Shown piece by piece: positions 44,078-53,636 of a stretch of 64,000 nucleotides of DNA. This stretch comes from Azospirillum thiophilum (lineage in GTDB: Bacteria; Pseudomonadota; Alphaproteobacteria; Azospirillales; Azospirillaceae): positions 2,119,001 through 2,183,000 of the forward strand of contig NZ_CP012401.1 in NCBI RefSeq assembly GCF_001305595.1. The letters are read 5' to 3'. The notes beneath the pieces are model-generated. The model saw nothing but the letters and a program-made list of their open reading frames with translations. It was not told where the DNA came from and ran no database searches. Both the position numbers and the translations under genes were made by a program. How positions within the stretch are numbered: the first letter of the stretch is position 1; every line of letters starts with the position of its first letter.

Positions 44078-46144
44078 TTGGGGCGGAGGTGGCTGAAACG
44101 GGCGGGACTAGCTACGGCGGGTCTCGCCCTGGTGGGCGGGATGGCGCTGGCGCTCGACCGGCTGTTCCCGCCGCCGCTCGACCGGCTGGCCGACCTGTCG
44201 GTGAGCGTCACCGACCGCAAGGGCCAGCCGCTGCGCGTCTTCACCAATGGCGCGGGGGCGTGGCGGCTGCCGGCGACGGTGGACGAGGTGTCGCCGCTGT
44301 TCGTCGAGCTGCTGCTGGCCTATGAGGACCGTCGGTTCGAGAGCCATGCCGGCGTCGATCCGCTGGCGGTGCTGCGGGCCGCCGCGCAGAATATCGGCGC
44401 CGGCCGGGTGGTGTCCGGCGCCTCGACCATTACCATGCAGGTCGCCCGCCTGCTGGAGCCGCGGCCGCGCACCCTGGGCGCCAAGCTGGTCGAGGCGCTG
44501 CGGGCGGCGCAGCTGGAATGGCGCTACGGCAAGCGCGACATCCTCGGCATGTATCTGACGCTGGCGCCCTATGGCGGCAACATCGAGGGGATCCGCGCCG
44601 CCTCGCTAATGCTGCTGGGCAAGCCGCCGATCGAGCTTGACGCGGCGGAGGCGGCGCTGCTGGTGTCGCTGCCGCAATCGCCGTCGCGCCTGCGTCCCGA
44701 CCGCTATCCGGAGCGGGCGCGGGCGGCGCGCGACAAGGTGCTGGACCGGGTGGCGGAGGCCGGCGCGCTGCCGCCCAAGGCGGTGGCCGAGGCGAAGACC
44801 GAGCCGGTGCCGGTGGCGCGGCTGGCCCAGCCGGCCTCGGCCCCGCATCTGGCCGACCGGCTGCGCCATGCCCATCCCGGCCAAGCGGTGATCGCCAGCA
44901 CCATCGACGGCTCCTTGCAGCAGGCGGTGGAGGCGCTGGCCCGGCGGACGGCGGAGACCCTGAACCCGCGGGCCGGGCTGGCGGTGCTGGTGGTCGACAA
45001 CCGCGACCGCTCGGTGCTGGCCTATCTCGGCAGTCCCGACGCGCTGGACGAGACCCGGCAGGGGCCGATCGACATGGTGCGGGCGGTGCGCTCGCCGGGG
45101 TCGGCGCTGAAGCCCTTCATCTACGGGCTCGGCTTCGACGACGGCATCATCCATCCGCTGACCCAGATCGCCGACGTGTCGACCCGCTTCGGCGACTGGG
45201 CGCCGCGCAACTTCGACCGCAGCTTCACCGGCGACCTGACGGTGATCGAGGCGCTGCAACGCTCGCTGAACGTGCCGGCGGTGCTGGTGCTCGACCGCGT
45301 CGGGCCGCTGCGCTTCTCCGAGGCGCTGCGGCGGGCCGGCGCCCGGCTGGTGCTGCCGCGCGGCACCCTGCTGCCGGGGCTGCCGGTGGCGCTGGGCGGG
45401 GCGTCGGTCAGCCTGTGGGACATGACGATGCTCTACAGCGGGCTGGCGCGTGACGGGCTGGTGGCGCCGTTGCGTGCGGTGGCCGGGGATGGCGGGGAGG
45501 AGCGCCGGCTGCTGTCCGCCAGCGCGGCGCAGCAGGTGCGGGCGATCCTGGAAGGGTCGCCGCCGCCGCCAGGGTTGGTTCAGGTCCAGGAACTGCGCGG
45601 CGGCGGGCCGGTGGCGTTGAAGACCGGCACCAGCTACGGCTTCCGCGACGCCTGGGCCTTCGGCGTCACCGGGCGCTACACGGTGGGTGTCTGGGTCGGC
45701 AGGCCGGACGGCACGCCCAGCCCCGACCATTACGGTCGTAACACCGCGGCGCCGCTGCTGTTCGAGCTGTTCGACCGGCTGCCCGCCGACCGTGGCCGGC
45801 CCGCCGGCCCGATCCGCAACGAGACGCCGCCGGAATTGCTGCGGCGGCTGCGGCCGGGCGAGGTCGAGTTGGCCGGGCCGCGCCAGACCGACCGGCTGCG
45901 CCTGACCTTCCCGGTCAGCGACATGGTGCTGGAGGCGCTGGGGCCGGACGGCAAGGGCGAGCCGATGACCCTCGCGGCCAGCGGCGGGCGGCGCCCGCTG
46001 TCCTGGCTGATCGACGGGCGGCGGATCGCCCAGTCGGCCATCGCGCGCGAGGTGGTTTGGCGTCCCGACGGACCGGGGGTGGTGCGCGTCACCGTCCTGG
46101 ACTCCGACGGCCGCAGCGACAGCGCGACCGTCGAGATACGGTAA
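44078..46144 (+). CDS. pbpC: penicillin-binding protein 1C
   Basis: The 688-residue bifunctional peptidoglycan synthase has an N-terminal anchor (about 8-28) and a glycosyltransferase domain with catalytic Glu83 in AYEDRRFESHAG and the STITMQVARL motif. The transpeptidase has Ser342-x-x-Lys345 in SALKPF, SLN, and Lys515-Thr-Gly. A C-terminal BiPBP_C domain reads LSWLIDGRRI. The start is a TTG at 44078, with GGAG six bases before it at the end of the A2M gene; no in-frame ATG lies near. The unusual start and 3-bp spacing imply that output depends on A2M translation. Confidence 0.93.
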   Translation: MGRRWLKRAGLATAGLALVGGMALALDRLFPPPLDRLADLSVSVTDRKGQPLRVFTNGAGAWRLPATVDEVSPLFVELLLAYEDRRFESHAGVDPLAVLRAAAQNIGAGRVVSGASTITMQVARLLEPRPRTLGAKLVEALRAAQLEWRYGKRDILGMYLTLAPYGGNIEGIRAASLMLLGKPPIELDAAEAALLVSLPQSPSRLRPDRYPERARAARDKVLDRVAEAGALPPKAVAEAKTEPVPVARLAQPASAPHLADRLRHAHPGQAVIASTIDGSLQQAVEALARRTAETLNPRAGLAVLVVDNRDRSVLAYLGSPDALDETRQGPIDMVRAVRSPGSALKPFIYGLGFDDGIIHPLTQIADVSTRFGDWAPRNFDRSFTGDLTVIEALQRSLNVPAVLVLDRVGPLRFSEALRRAGARLVLPRGTLLPGLPVALGGASVSLWDMTMLYSGLARDGLVAPLRAVAGDGGEERRLLSASAAQQVRAILEGSPPPPGLVQVQELRGGGPVALKTGTSYGFRDAWAFGVTGRYTVGVWVGRPDGTPSPDHYGRNTAAPLLFELFDRLPADRGRPAGPIRNETPPELLRRLRPGEVELAGPRQTDRLRLTFPVSDMVLEALGPDGKGEPMTLAASGGRRPLSWLIDGRRIAQSAIAREVVWRPDGPGVVRVTVLDSDGRSDSATVEIR

Positions 46145-46159
46145 GGGAAAGGGAAGGGG

Positions 46160-46369
46160 TTAAGACGCGCGGCGGCGGCCGAACGGGGTGTCCTCGCGCT
46201 GGCTCCATGCCCGCGTGCGCACCCGCATCTGCTTCTGGCAATCCACCGAGCAATAGAGCGGCGCCGGTCCCCGCATCGACGGGCGGACGAAGGGACGGCC
46301 GCAGCAGGCGCAATGCAGCTGGCGGGTCGCGGTGTGCGGGGGGTGGGCGTGACGGCTTGCGGCGGACAT
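46160..46369 (-). CDS. small four-Cys zinc-ribbon-like protein
   Basis: The 69 residues contain CACCGRPF and YCSVDCQK, a Cys-x2-Cys plus Cys-x3-Cys arrangement that would bind one zinc. A basic tail (RVRTRAWSQRED) follows. It ends 15 bases from pbpC in convergent orientation. No ribosome-binding site is evident, but the frame has good third-position GC bias and the Cys pattern is unlikely in a shadow. The family is not recognised. Confidence 0.65.
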   Translation of the reverse strand: MSAASRHAHPPHTATRQLHCACCGRPFVRPSMRGPAPLYCSVDCQKQMRVRTRAWSQREDTPFGRRRAS

Positions 46370-46550
46370 GACGTAGGGTTCTGCTGGTTTCGATTGAGCG
46401 CCAATATAGGGGCGGACTGTTTCAGTTCCATGTTCGGGGAAACGCCTAGGACCGAATGGGTAGCTGCCCTGTGCGACGGTTGGAGCCGGTTGACCGGACT
46501 GGACGAAGGGCCTATTTGGAAAGACTGGTGAACCGGCAGGAGCCTTGCAG

Positions 46551-46985
46551 GTGCCGTTGCGCTTTGCCGACCGGATGCGGGGACTGAGGATCGGCATCGG
46601 GGCCCCGGCCCTGCCGCCGGGCCTGATTCTGTGCCTGATTCTGGGCCTGTGTCTCGGCTTTGTGCTGTGGTCCGGCACCGCGTCCGCCGCCTGTCCGCAT
46701 GGGGAGCCGGGCGCCGCGGTTTCGGCGCCAACCGATGCGCCGCCCGCCGATGCGCTGCACGGCCTGTCCGCTCCTTCGCATGGCCGGCATGCTCAGGACA
46801 AGCATCACAAGGCGTTGCCGTCCTGCTGCACCGGGATGGCCTGCGCCGCCATGCATGCCGGGTTGCCGGCAGGCGGGGCGGCGGTGCCGGTGCGGCCGGC
46901 GGGGGCGTCGCTGCCCTGGGCGGTGGTGCTGCTGGGCGAGGGGCTGGGCCTGCGACCGGACCCGCCGCCGCCGCGACTGGGGTGA
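46551..46985 (+). CDS. His/Cys-rich membrane-anchored protein before the multicopper oxidase
   Basis: From GTG 46551, placed 8 bases after AGGAG, the gene encodes 144 residues: a hydrophobic helix (about 24-42) and then a periplasmic part with CPHGEP, a His cluster (SHGRHAQDKHHK) and SCCTGMACAAMHAG. These Cys, Met and His groups suit copper binding. A second hydrophobic stretch and a Pro-rich end follow. It precedes the multicopper oxidase by 78 bases and probably shares its transcript. No family is recognised; the metal role is inferred. Confidence 0.7.
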   Translation: MPLRFADRMRGLRIGIGAPALPPGLILCLILGLCLGFVLWSGTASAACPHGEPGAAVSAPTDAPPADALHGLSAPSHGRHAQDKHHKALPSCCTGMACAAMHAGLPAGGAAVPVRPAGASLPWAVVLLGEGLGLRPDPPPPRLG

Positions 46986-47063
46986 GGCATCAGCCGCCGG
47001 CCTCGTGACGGGGCCGGGCGGCGTCCGAACCTGTCCAAACCAGTCGATTTTCCGGGGTCCATC

Positions 47064-48572
47064 ATGACTCTCTCGCTTTCGCGCCGCCGTCTGCTGTCGA
47101 CGGCGGTTGCCGGCGGCTGTGCCGCCCTGCTTTCCGCCCTTCCCCGATCCGTCCTGGCCGCCGCTCCAGTTGCGGGCGAGCCGGTCCGGCTGACCGTCGA
47201 CCGCCGCACGCTTGAGGTGAACGGCAAGCCGGCAAGCGTGTTCGGCATCCGCCGGCCCGACGGTGCACCGGGCCTGTTCCTCGATCCGGGGGAGCGCTTC
47301 CTGGTCGATCTCGCCAACCGGGCCGGGGAGGACACCGTCATCCACTGGCACGGCCAGACCCCGCCCTATGCCCAGGACGGCGTCGCCGACATGAACCGGC
47401 CGGCGATCCGCGACGGTGCGTCGGCCGGCTACGACTTCGCGCCGCGCCCCGGCACCCACTGGATGCACTCGCACCACGGCTTGCAGGAACAGTTGCTGAT
47501 GGCCGCCCCGCTGGTGGTGCGGACGGAGGAGGACCGCCGCGCCGACGAGCAGGAGGTGACGATCCTGCTGCACGACTTCAGCTTCCGCGACCCGGCCGAC
47601 CTGCTGGCGTCGCTGACCGGATCGGCCGGCGGCATGGCGCATGGCGGCCATGGCGGCATGGACCATGGCAAGATGGAGCATGGACAGATGGGCCACGGCG
47701 CGATGAACCATGGCGCGATGCCGGGCAAGGCGGACGGCATGGCTGGCGGCATGGCGATGGACCTGAACGACGTCGAGTACGACGCCTATCTCGCCAACGA
47801 CCGGACCCTCGGCGATCCGGAGGTGGTGCGGGTCGAACGCGGCGGGCGGGTGCGGTTGCGGGTGATCAACGGCGCCACCTCCACCGCCTTCCACCTCGAC
47901 CTCGGGCGGCTGGAGGGGCAGGTCGTGGCGGTGGACGGCAACCCGGTGCAGCCGGTGGCGGGCAGCCGCTTCGGCATCAGCATGGGGCAGCGGCTCGACA
48001 TCCGCCTGACCCTGCCGGCCGGCGGCGGCGCATTCCCCATCCTGGCATTGCGCGAGGGGGCGGTGGAGCGCACCGGCCTTATCCTCGCCACCCCCGGCGC
48101 CGCGGTGGAGCGGGTGGCGGAGCGGGGGGAGGCCGCGACCGGCGCGCTCGACCTGTCGCTGGAAGGGCAGCTGGCCGCGGTCGCGCCGCCGTCAACCCGC
48201 AAGGCCGATCTGGTCCAGCGGGTGAGGCTGACCGGAGGGATGGCGCCCTATGTCTGGAGCCTGGACGACCGGACCTTCGGCATGCACCGGTCGGTGCTGG
48301 TGAGGTCCGGCCAGCGGGTGGAGCTGACCTTCGAGAACGCCTCGATGATGGCGCACCCGATGCACCTGCACGGCCATCATTTCCAGGTGGTGGCGATCGA
48401 CGGCCGGCCGGTGGCGGGCGCCGTGCGCGACACCGTGCTGGTGCCGATGATGGCGAGCGTGACCGTCGCCTTCGACGCCGACAATCCCGGCCGCTGGCCG
48501 CTGCACTGCCACAACCTGCTGCACATGGCGACGGGGATGATGACCGAGCTGGTCTATGACGGGTTCGCCTGA
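47064..48572 (+). CDS. multicopper oxidase with Tat signal
   Basis: The 502-residue periplasmic oxidase probably oxidises Cu(I). The N-terminus carries a twin-arginine signal (SRRRLL, then a hydrophobic core and VLAAAP). Copper ligands are complete: HWHG (His94 on), HSHHG, HPMHLHGHHF, and HCHNLLHMATGM with His481-Cys482-His483. A Met/His-rich insert (about 189-233, repeats of GGMxHG and HGxM) resembles those that gather copper in CueO-type enzymes. The gene order with a His/Cys-rich membrane protein supports copper detoxification. Confidence 0.93.
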   Translation: MTLSLSRRRLLSTAVAGGCAALLSALPRSVLAAAPVAGEPVRLTVDRRTLEVNGKPASVFGIRRPDGAPGLFLDPGERFLVDLANRAGEDTVIHWHGQTPPYAQDGVADMNRPAIRDGASAGYDFAPRPGTHWMHSHHGLQEQLLMAAPLVVRTEEDRRADEQEVTILLHDFSFRDPADLLASLTGSAGGMAHGGHGGMDHGKMEHGQMGHGAMNHGAMPGKADGMAGGMAMDLNDVEYDAYLANDRTLGDPEVVRVERGGRVRLRVINGATSTAFHLDLGRLEGQVVAVDGNPVQPVAGSRFGISMGQRLDIRLTLPAGGGAFPILALREGAVERTGLILATPGAAVERVAERGEAATGALDLSLEGQLAAVAPPSTRKADLVQRVRLTGGMAPYVWSLDDRTFGMHRSVLVRSGQRVELTFENASMMAHPMHLHGHHFQVVAIDGRPVAGAVRDTVLVPMMASVTVAFDADNPGRWPLHCHNLLHMATGMMTELVYDGFA

Positions 48573-48590
48573 GGCGGCGGGCCGTCCCCG

Positions 48591-48803
48591 TCAATAATGG
48601 GGCGGCGGGCGGTCATCCTGGGGGGAGGCGATGGCGTATTCCGTCGCCTCCAGCCGGTCGCCCATCCGGCGGATCTGGGCGGTCAGCCGGTCGATGATCC
48701 GGCCCTGGGCGAAGAGAACCTCCGACATCTCCTCCGCCATGCGCTCATGGTGGGCGAGGCGGCTTTCGAGGTCGGCCAGACGCTGTTGGAGGGCGGGATC
48801 CAT
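48591..48803 (-). CDS. slyX: SlyX family protein
   Basis: The 70-residue protein is almost wholly a coiled coil (LQQRLADLESRLAHHERMAEE), followed by the family hallmark C-terminus PPPHY. SlyX proteins are widespread and of unknown function. The start at 48803 removes a non-conserved Gly-rich leader. It is convergent with the oxidase gene, with stops 18 bases apart. Confidence 0.9.
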   Translation of the reverse strand: MDPALQQRLADLESRLAHHERMAEEMSEVLFAQGRIIDRLTAQIRRMGDRLEATEYAIASPQDDRPPPHY

Positions 48804-48927
48804 TGGGGCACCGGGAATAAGGGGGCAGGGGGCGGGAAAGGGCGGCAAGATGGACCATTCCCCGGCCCGGGTCGAGCGGCCTTTCCCGCCCACCCTTCCG
48901 CCCGTCCCCCCATCCACCCACCTCGGG

Positions 48928-50232
48928 TCAGACCATCGCGCTGGCCCCGGCCAGCCAGCCCGACAGGCAGGTCAGCGCCAGGACGGTCAGGCCGGCCAGC
49001 CGCAGGGTCAGCGGCGCCATCGCCAGCCCGCCCATGACCTTGCGATTGCGCAGCAACAGCAGCATCGGGATCAGGATGAAGGGCAGGGTCAGTGCCAGCA
49101 CCACCTGACTCAGCACCAGCAGCCCGTCGACCGCGCCGTCACCGGAGGCGCCCAGCACCGCCAGTGCCGGCACCAGCGAGGCGCTGCGGGTGATCAGCGC
49201 CCGGGTGATCGGGCGCAGCCGCAGGTTCAGGAAGCCCTCCGTCACCATCTGGCCGGCCATGGTGCCGGTGGTGGTGGAGCTCTGGCCGGCGGCCAGCAGG
49301 GCGATGGCGAAGAGCAGGGCGGCCACCCCGCCGATGCTGCCCGCCAGCAGGGCATGGGCATCCTCGATGCCGGGGGCGGCACCCGCTGCGACCCCCTGGA
49401 AGGCAACCGCGGCGACCGCCAGGATCGCGCCGTTGACCAGACCGGCCAGCGCCAGCGCGCTCGACAGGTCGATGGTCAGCCAGCGGGCGGCCTGCCGGCG
49501 CTCCGCCTCCGTCCTGATCCCGGCCAGCCGCTCCCGCACCAGACCGGAATGCAGGAACAGGTTGTGCGGCATGACGGTGGCGCCGATGATGCCCAGCGAC
49601 AGGTACAGCATTTCCGGATTGCGGGCCATCTCGATGCTTGGCACCAGACCGGCCAGCAGGGCGGCCGGGTCGGGCCGGGCGACCGCCAGCTCCCAGGCGA
49701 AGCAGACCACGACAACGCTCATCAGCGCGCCGACCACCAACTCCGGGGCGCGGCCGCGGGCGCCCGGCAGGGCCAGGATGCCGAAGGTCAGCACGGCGGA
49801 GATCACCACGCCCGCCATGATCGGGATGCCGAACAGCAGCTTCAGCGCGATGGCGCTGCCCAGCAGCTCGGCCAGATCGGTGGCGACCATCGCCAATTCC
49901 GACACCGCCCACACCGTCATCGCCACCGGTCGAGGGAAGCGGTTGCGGATCAGCCGGGCCAGATCGGTGCCGGTCGCCAGCGTCAGCCGTACGATCAGCC
50001 CTTGCAGGAAGATGCCGGCCAGACTGGCGATCAGCACCGCCGACAGCAGCGCGAAACCGAAGCTGGAGCCCGCCGCGATGTCGGTCGCCCAGTTGCCGGG
50101 GTCCATGTAGCCGACCGCGACGACGAAGCCGGGGCCGAGCATGGTCCAGAAGCGCCGCCCCCGCAGCGGAGCGGCTGGACGGACGCTGTCGGGGATGGAG
50201 GTGGCGGCGATGGTGGGGAATGCGGTCTTCAC
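48928..50232 (-). CDS. mntH: Nramp-family Mn2+/H+ symporter
   Basis: The 434 residues have 11 predicted helices and import manganese or iron with protons. The metal site is seen in helix 1 (GYMDPGNWATD) and helix 6 (GATVMPHNLFLH). The AAGQSSTTTGTMAGQ consensus loop is also present. I start at GTG 50232 because AGGAG lies 9 bases upstream; the longer frame has no ATG with a site. No MntR gene or Fur box was recognised in the 203-bp gap upstream. Confidence 0.93.
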   Translation of the reverse strand: MKTAFPTIAATSIPDSVRPAAPLRGRRFWTMLGPGFVVAVGYMDPGNWATDIAAGSSFGFALLSAVLIASLAGIFLQGLIVRLTLATGTDLARLIRNRFPRPVAMTVWAVSELAMVATDLAELLGSAIALKLLFGIPIMAGVVISAVLTFGILALPGARGRAPELVVGALMSVVVVCFAWELAVARPDPAALLAGLVPSIEMARNPEMLYLSLGIIGATVMPHNLFLHSGLVRERLAGIRTEAERRQAARWLTIDLSSALALAGLVNGAILAVAAVAFQGVAAGAAPGIEDAHALLAGSIGGVAALLFAIALLAAGQSSTTTGTMAGQMVTEGFLNLRLRPITRALITRSASLVPALAVLGASGDGAVDGLLVLSQVVLALTLPFILIPMLLLLRNRKVMGGLAMAPLTLRLAGLTVLALTCLSGWLAGASAMV

Positions 50233-50435
50233 GCCGGTTGCTCCTGAACGGTCCCGATCCCGGCCATGGGCTTGGCTGGTGATACGAGAATGGCAGGCCC
50301 TTTCGATAGCGTCCAATCGGCAAATTCAAAGGTTGCGATAGGGGTAGGCTATCGATGGGTGGGCTTGCCGGAAGAGGGTCCGTTCAGAACAGCGGAGGAG
50401 ACGGTTCGTTCGCAGTGCAGCAAACGATTGGTGGA

Positions 50436-52661
50436 TCAGCGCCGGCGCGGGCCGAAGCGTTTGCGCGGCGCACCGCGGAAGCCGGCGGCGGGCGGCGGTT
50501 CGCGGCGGCGGGCGCGGGAGGCGAGGGCTTCCGACAGGCGTTGGCCGATGCCGTCGCGCACCGCGCGCACCCGGTCGCGGTCGGGCAGGGCGGCGGGGAA
50601 CTTGCGCGACGCCCAGAAATAGAGATCGCAGGCGCGCGATGCCGCTTCCAGCACCTCGGCGGCCAGCCCGTCGAGCCGCGCCGGGACCAGCCGGCCGAGC
50701 GGCAGCGCCTCCCCCGCCTCCACCGCGTCGAGGATGGCGGCGAAAATCTTCGCGTCCTCCGGCTCCTCCAGGTCGGCGGGGGCGAGCAGCAGCTCCAGCT
50801 TGGCGGCGAGATCGAGTCGGCGGGCGTCCAGCATCGGTGCGGCGCGGCGCAGCGCCGACAGGTCGGCCAGCCGGAAGGGGGAGCCGGCGGTCGCAGCACT
50901 GGCGAAGCATTCCACCAGCAACCGGGCCTCGGCGCTGTCGATGTGGGCGGCGAGCCGGGCCAGCATGGCGCGGGTCGGGCGGACGGGCAGCGGCGCGTCG
51001 GCGTGCAGCCGGCGGTCGGACGCCTCCAGCAGGCGTTTCAGCCCGGCCGGGGTGCCGCGGGCGATGACGCCGAAATGCCCCTCCTCGAACTGGCCAAAGC
51101 GGCCGGCGCGGCCGGCGATCTGCTTCACCTCGGTCGCGGTCAGCGGACGGACGGCGCTGCCGTCGAACTTCTCCAGCGCGGTGAACAGCACGCGGCGGCA
51201 GGGCAGGTTCAGCCCCATGCCGATGGCGTCGGTCGCCACCACCACGTCGGCCTCGCCCGACAGGAAACGCGCCGCCTCGCGCCGCCGCACCGCCGGGGCC
51301 AGCGCGCCGTAGATGGCGGCGACCGACAGCCCCTGCGCCAGGAGGGTGTCGCGGACGCTGTGGACCTCGCGGCGGGAAAAGGCGATCAGCGCGTCGCCGC
51401 GCTCCACCTCCGGCCAGTCGAGCCGGCGGTCGAGCATCGACAGCGGGGTCTTGCGCTCCAGCTCCACCACCTCCAGCGGCTCGCCGAGATGGGCTGCCGC
51501 GCGCTCGACCAGCGGGCGGACTTCGGGCGCGCCCAGGATATAGACGGTCTCGGCCGGGACGCCCATCAGGGCGGCGGTCCAGGCCCAGCCGCGCGCCGGG
51601 TCGGCCAGCATCTGGATCTCGTCGATCACCGCCACCTCGACCGGCCGGTCGGGATCCATGATCTCGATGGTGGAGGCGGTGTGACGGGCCCCGGGGGTGC
51701 GGATCTCCTCCTCGCCGGTGACGAGGGTGGCGGGGGTGCCCTCGGCGTTCAGCCGCTCCATCACCTCCAGCGCCAGCAGGCGCAGCGGTGCCAGATAGAC
51801 GCCGTCGCGCGCCTCGCGCAGTGCGGTGATGGCGCGGTGGGTCTTGCCGGAATTGGTCGGGCCGATCACCAGCACCAGCCGGCGGTTCATGCCGCGCGCC
51901 ACCGGGAACAGCCGCTCGAAGCGGGAGAAGTCGAAATGGCGGTCGACATAGGCGCGGCCGCGCGCCTCCGCCCGCTCGCGCCGCCACTGGTCGTACTCGC
52001 GGTCCCAGCGCTCCAGCAGTTCGTCGGCGTCGCTGCGGTTGCGGGCGGCCTTGCCCAGCCGTTCGGCGAGGCTGGCGAAGCCCCAGTCCGGACCGTCGCC
52101 GGCCCGCCCGGCCAGATCGCGCAGGCGGGCGGCGACGCGGGACAGCGCATCGTCCAGCGCCGTGCGCAGCGCCGGGTCATGGTCGAGCCGGGCGGCAAGC
52201 TCGGTGTCGGTCAGGTCGGACAGCTCCAACGCGTCGAAGGTCCGCGTGATCTGGAGCCGCACCGCAGGCGACAGGCCGGGCCAGGGCAGATCGTCGACGC
52301 GCACGGCGCGCACGCGGGTCCGGTCCTCGCAGGACAGCAGCGCGGTGTGGCCGCCGGCCAGCGCGCGGCGCCCCTGGGCCAGCAGGGCGTCGCGGCGGTT
52401 GGCACGGTCGACGCGGCCGGAGAGTTCCAGCAGGATGGCCTGCCGCCGTTCCGCCGGGACCAGCAGGTCGCGCTTGCCCTTGGGCAGCGGCAGGCCGAGC
52501 GGCACCAGCCCGCGCGCCTCGGCGTCGCTCATCCGCAGGATGCCGGCGGCCCCCAGCGTTGTCACCTCCGGATGGGCGACGGCGAGGTCGTGGACCAGAT
52601 GCGGGTCCATCGGCTGGCCCGGCTCCAGGTCGGGGGGCAGGGAGGACGTCTCGTCGGTCAT
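50436..52661 (-). CDS. Suv3-like DEAD/DExH RNA helicase
   Basis: The 741-residue protein has a central helicase core. Motif I is GPTNSGKT (Lys273), motif II DEIQM, motif V ATDAIGMGLNL and motif VI QIAGRAGR. This exact set is characteristic of mitochondrial Suv3, the RNA helicase of the degradosome. A helical N-terminal region of about 240 residues precedes the core; a C-terminal helical domain and a basic Arg/Lys-rich tail (KRFGPRRR) follow. Alphaproteobacteria carry such genes, in keeping with a mitochondrial origin. Its start overlaps the stop of the SpoU methyltransferase gene (ATGA). A role in RNA turnover is inferred from the family. Confidence 0.9.
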   Translation of the reverse strand: MTDETSSLPPDLEPGQPMDPHLVHDLAVAHPEVTTLGAAGILRMSDAEARGLVPLGLPLPKGKRDLLVPAERRQAILLELSGRVDRANRRDALLAQGRRALAGGHTALLSCEDRTRVRAVRVDDLPWPGLSPAVRLQITRTFDALELSDLTDTELAARLDHDPALRTALDDALSRVAARLRDLAGRAGDGPDWGFASLAERLGKAARNRSDADELLERWDREYDQWRRERAEARGRAYVDRHFDFSRFERLFPVARGMNRRLVLVIGPTNSGKTHRAITALREARDGVYLAPLRLLALEVMERLNAEGTPATLVTGEEEIRTPGARHTASTIEIMDPDRPVEVAVIDEIQMLADPARGWAWTAALMGVPAETVYILGAPEVRPLVERAAAHLGEPLEVVELERKTPLSMLDRRLDWPEVERGDALIAFSRREVHSVRDTLLAQGLSVAAIYGALAPAVRRREAARFLSGEADVVVATDAIGMGLNLPCRRVLFTALEKFDGSAVRPLTATEVKQIAGRAGRFGQFEEGHFGVIARGTPAGLKRLLEASDRRLHADAPLPVRPTRAMLARLAAHIDSAEARLLVECFASAATAGSPFRLADLSALRRAAPMLDARRLDLAAKLELLLAPADLEEPEDAKIFAAILDAVEAGEALPLGRLVPARLDGLAAEVLEAASRACDLYFWASRKFPAALPDRDRVRAVRDGIGQRLSEALASRARRREPPPAAGFRGAPRKRFGPRRR

Positions 52662-53521
52662 GCGGGGTCCAGTGCGGCTTGGCCGGAGGCGATGTGGTGC
52701 AGCACGATGCCGCTGGTGGTCGCCACGTTGAGGGAATCGAAACCGCCGGCCATCGGGATGCGCACGCTGCGGGCGCGGGCCAGCAAGGCCGGCGGCAGGC
52801 CCGGCCCCTCCGACCCGAACAGCAGGGCGGCGCGGCGCGGCGGGGTCAGGGCGGCCAGCGTCTCGGAGCCGGCGGGGCTGAGCGCCACCGCCTCGAAGCC
52901 GAAGCGGTCGAGCAGGGCGAGCGGATCCTCGCCCTCCGCCAGCCGGGCGGTCGGCACCAGCAGCGTCGCCCCGACCGACACCCTGATCGCCTTGCGGTAG
53001 AGCGGGTCGCAGCAGCCGGCATCGAGGATCACCGCATCGGCGCCGAAGGCGGCGGCGTTGCGGAAGATGCCGCCCATGTTGTCGTGATTGCCGATGCCGA
53101 ACAGCAGCGCCACGCGCGCCACGGGTCCACAGGACTCCAGCAGGCCGGCGGCGGTCGGGATCGCGGTCTTCTCGCCCAGCGCCAGGATGCCGCGGTGCAG
53201 CGGGAAGCCGGCGATGCGGTCGAGCACCGGCTGGGATGCGGTATAGACCGGGGTGTCGGGCGGCAACTGCGCCAGCATCGGCCCCAGTGCCTCGACGCGC
53301 TTGCCGGCCAGCAGCAGCGAGCGGGCGCGGTAGCGGGTGGAGACGACGAGGCTGCGCACCACCACCGCCCCCTCGGCGATGAACAGCCCGTCGCGGCCGA
53401 CGAGGTCGCGTTCACGCACGTCGCGGTACGGCTCGATTCGCGGGTCGTCGGGGTCGTCGATGGGGATGATCTGCGGCAAGGCGGACGGCTCGGCTTTTGG
53501 ACCTGCGCCTGTGTAGTGCAT
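52658..53521 (-). CDS. SpoU/TrmH-family RNA 2'-O-methyltransferase
   Basis: The 287 residues have an N-terminal substrate-recognition part (about 1-110) and a SPOUT knot domain. SPOUT motif 1 is GNHDNMGGIFRNAAAFGA, motif 2 LFGSEGPGL and motif 3 MAGGFDSLNVATTSGI. The target, rRNA or tRNA, cannot be told. ATG 53521 gives a compact protein; the longer frame runs into the divergent patatin gene. It overlaps the helicase gene by four bases, so both are made from one message. Confidence 0.9.
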   Translation of the reverse strand: MHYTGAGPKAEPSALPQIIPIDDPDDPRIEPYRDVRERDLVGRDGLFIAEGAVVVRSLVVSTRYRARSLLLAGKRVEALGPMLAQLPPDTPVYTASQPVLDRIAGFPLHRGILALGEKTAIPTAAGLLESCGPVARVALLFGIGNHDNMGGIFRNAAAFGADAVILDAGCCDPLYRKAIRVSVGATLLVPTARLAEGEDPLALLDRFGFEAVALSPAGSETLAALTPPRRAALLFGSEGPGLPPALLARARSVRIPMAGGFDSLNVATTSGIVLHHIASGQAALDPA

Positions 53522-53636
53522 ATGGGCGCGGCTTTCCAACGGCGCGAGCCTTTTCCTGCCCGGTGGGTGGGCCGGCCGATGGGCATAGCCCCCTTGCGGG
53601 AGTCTCAGGCCCCGCTCATGTTGCGATGCAGCAAAC

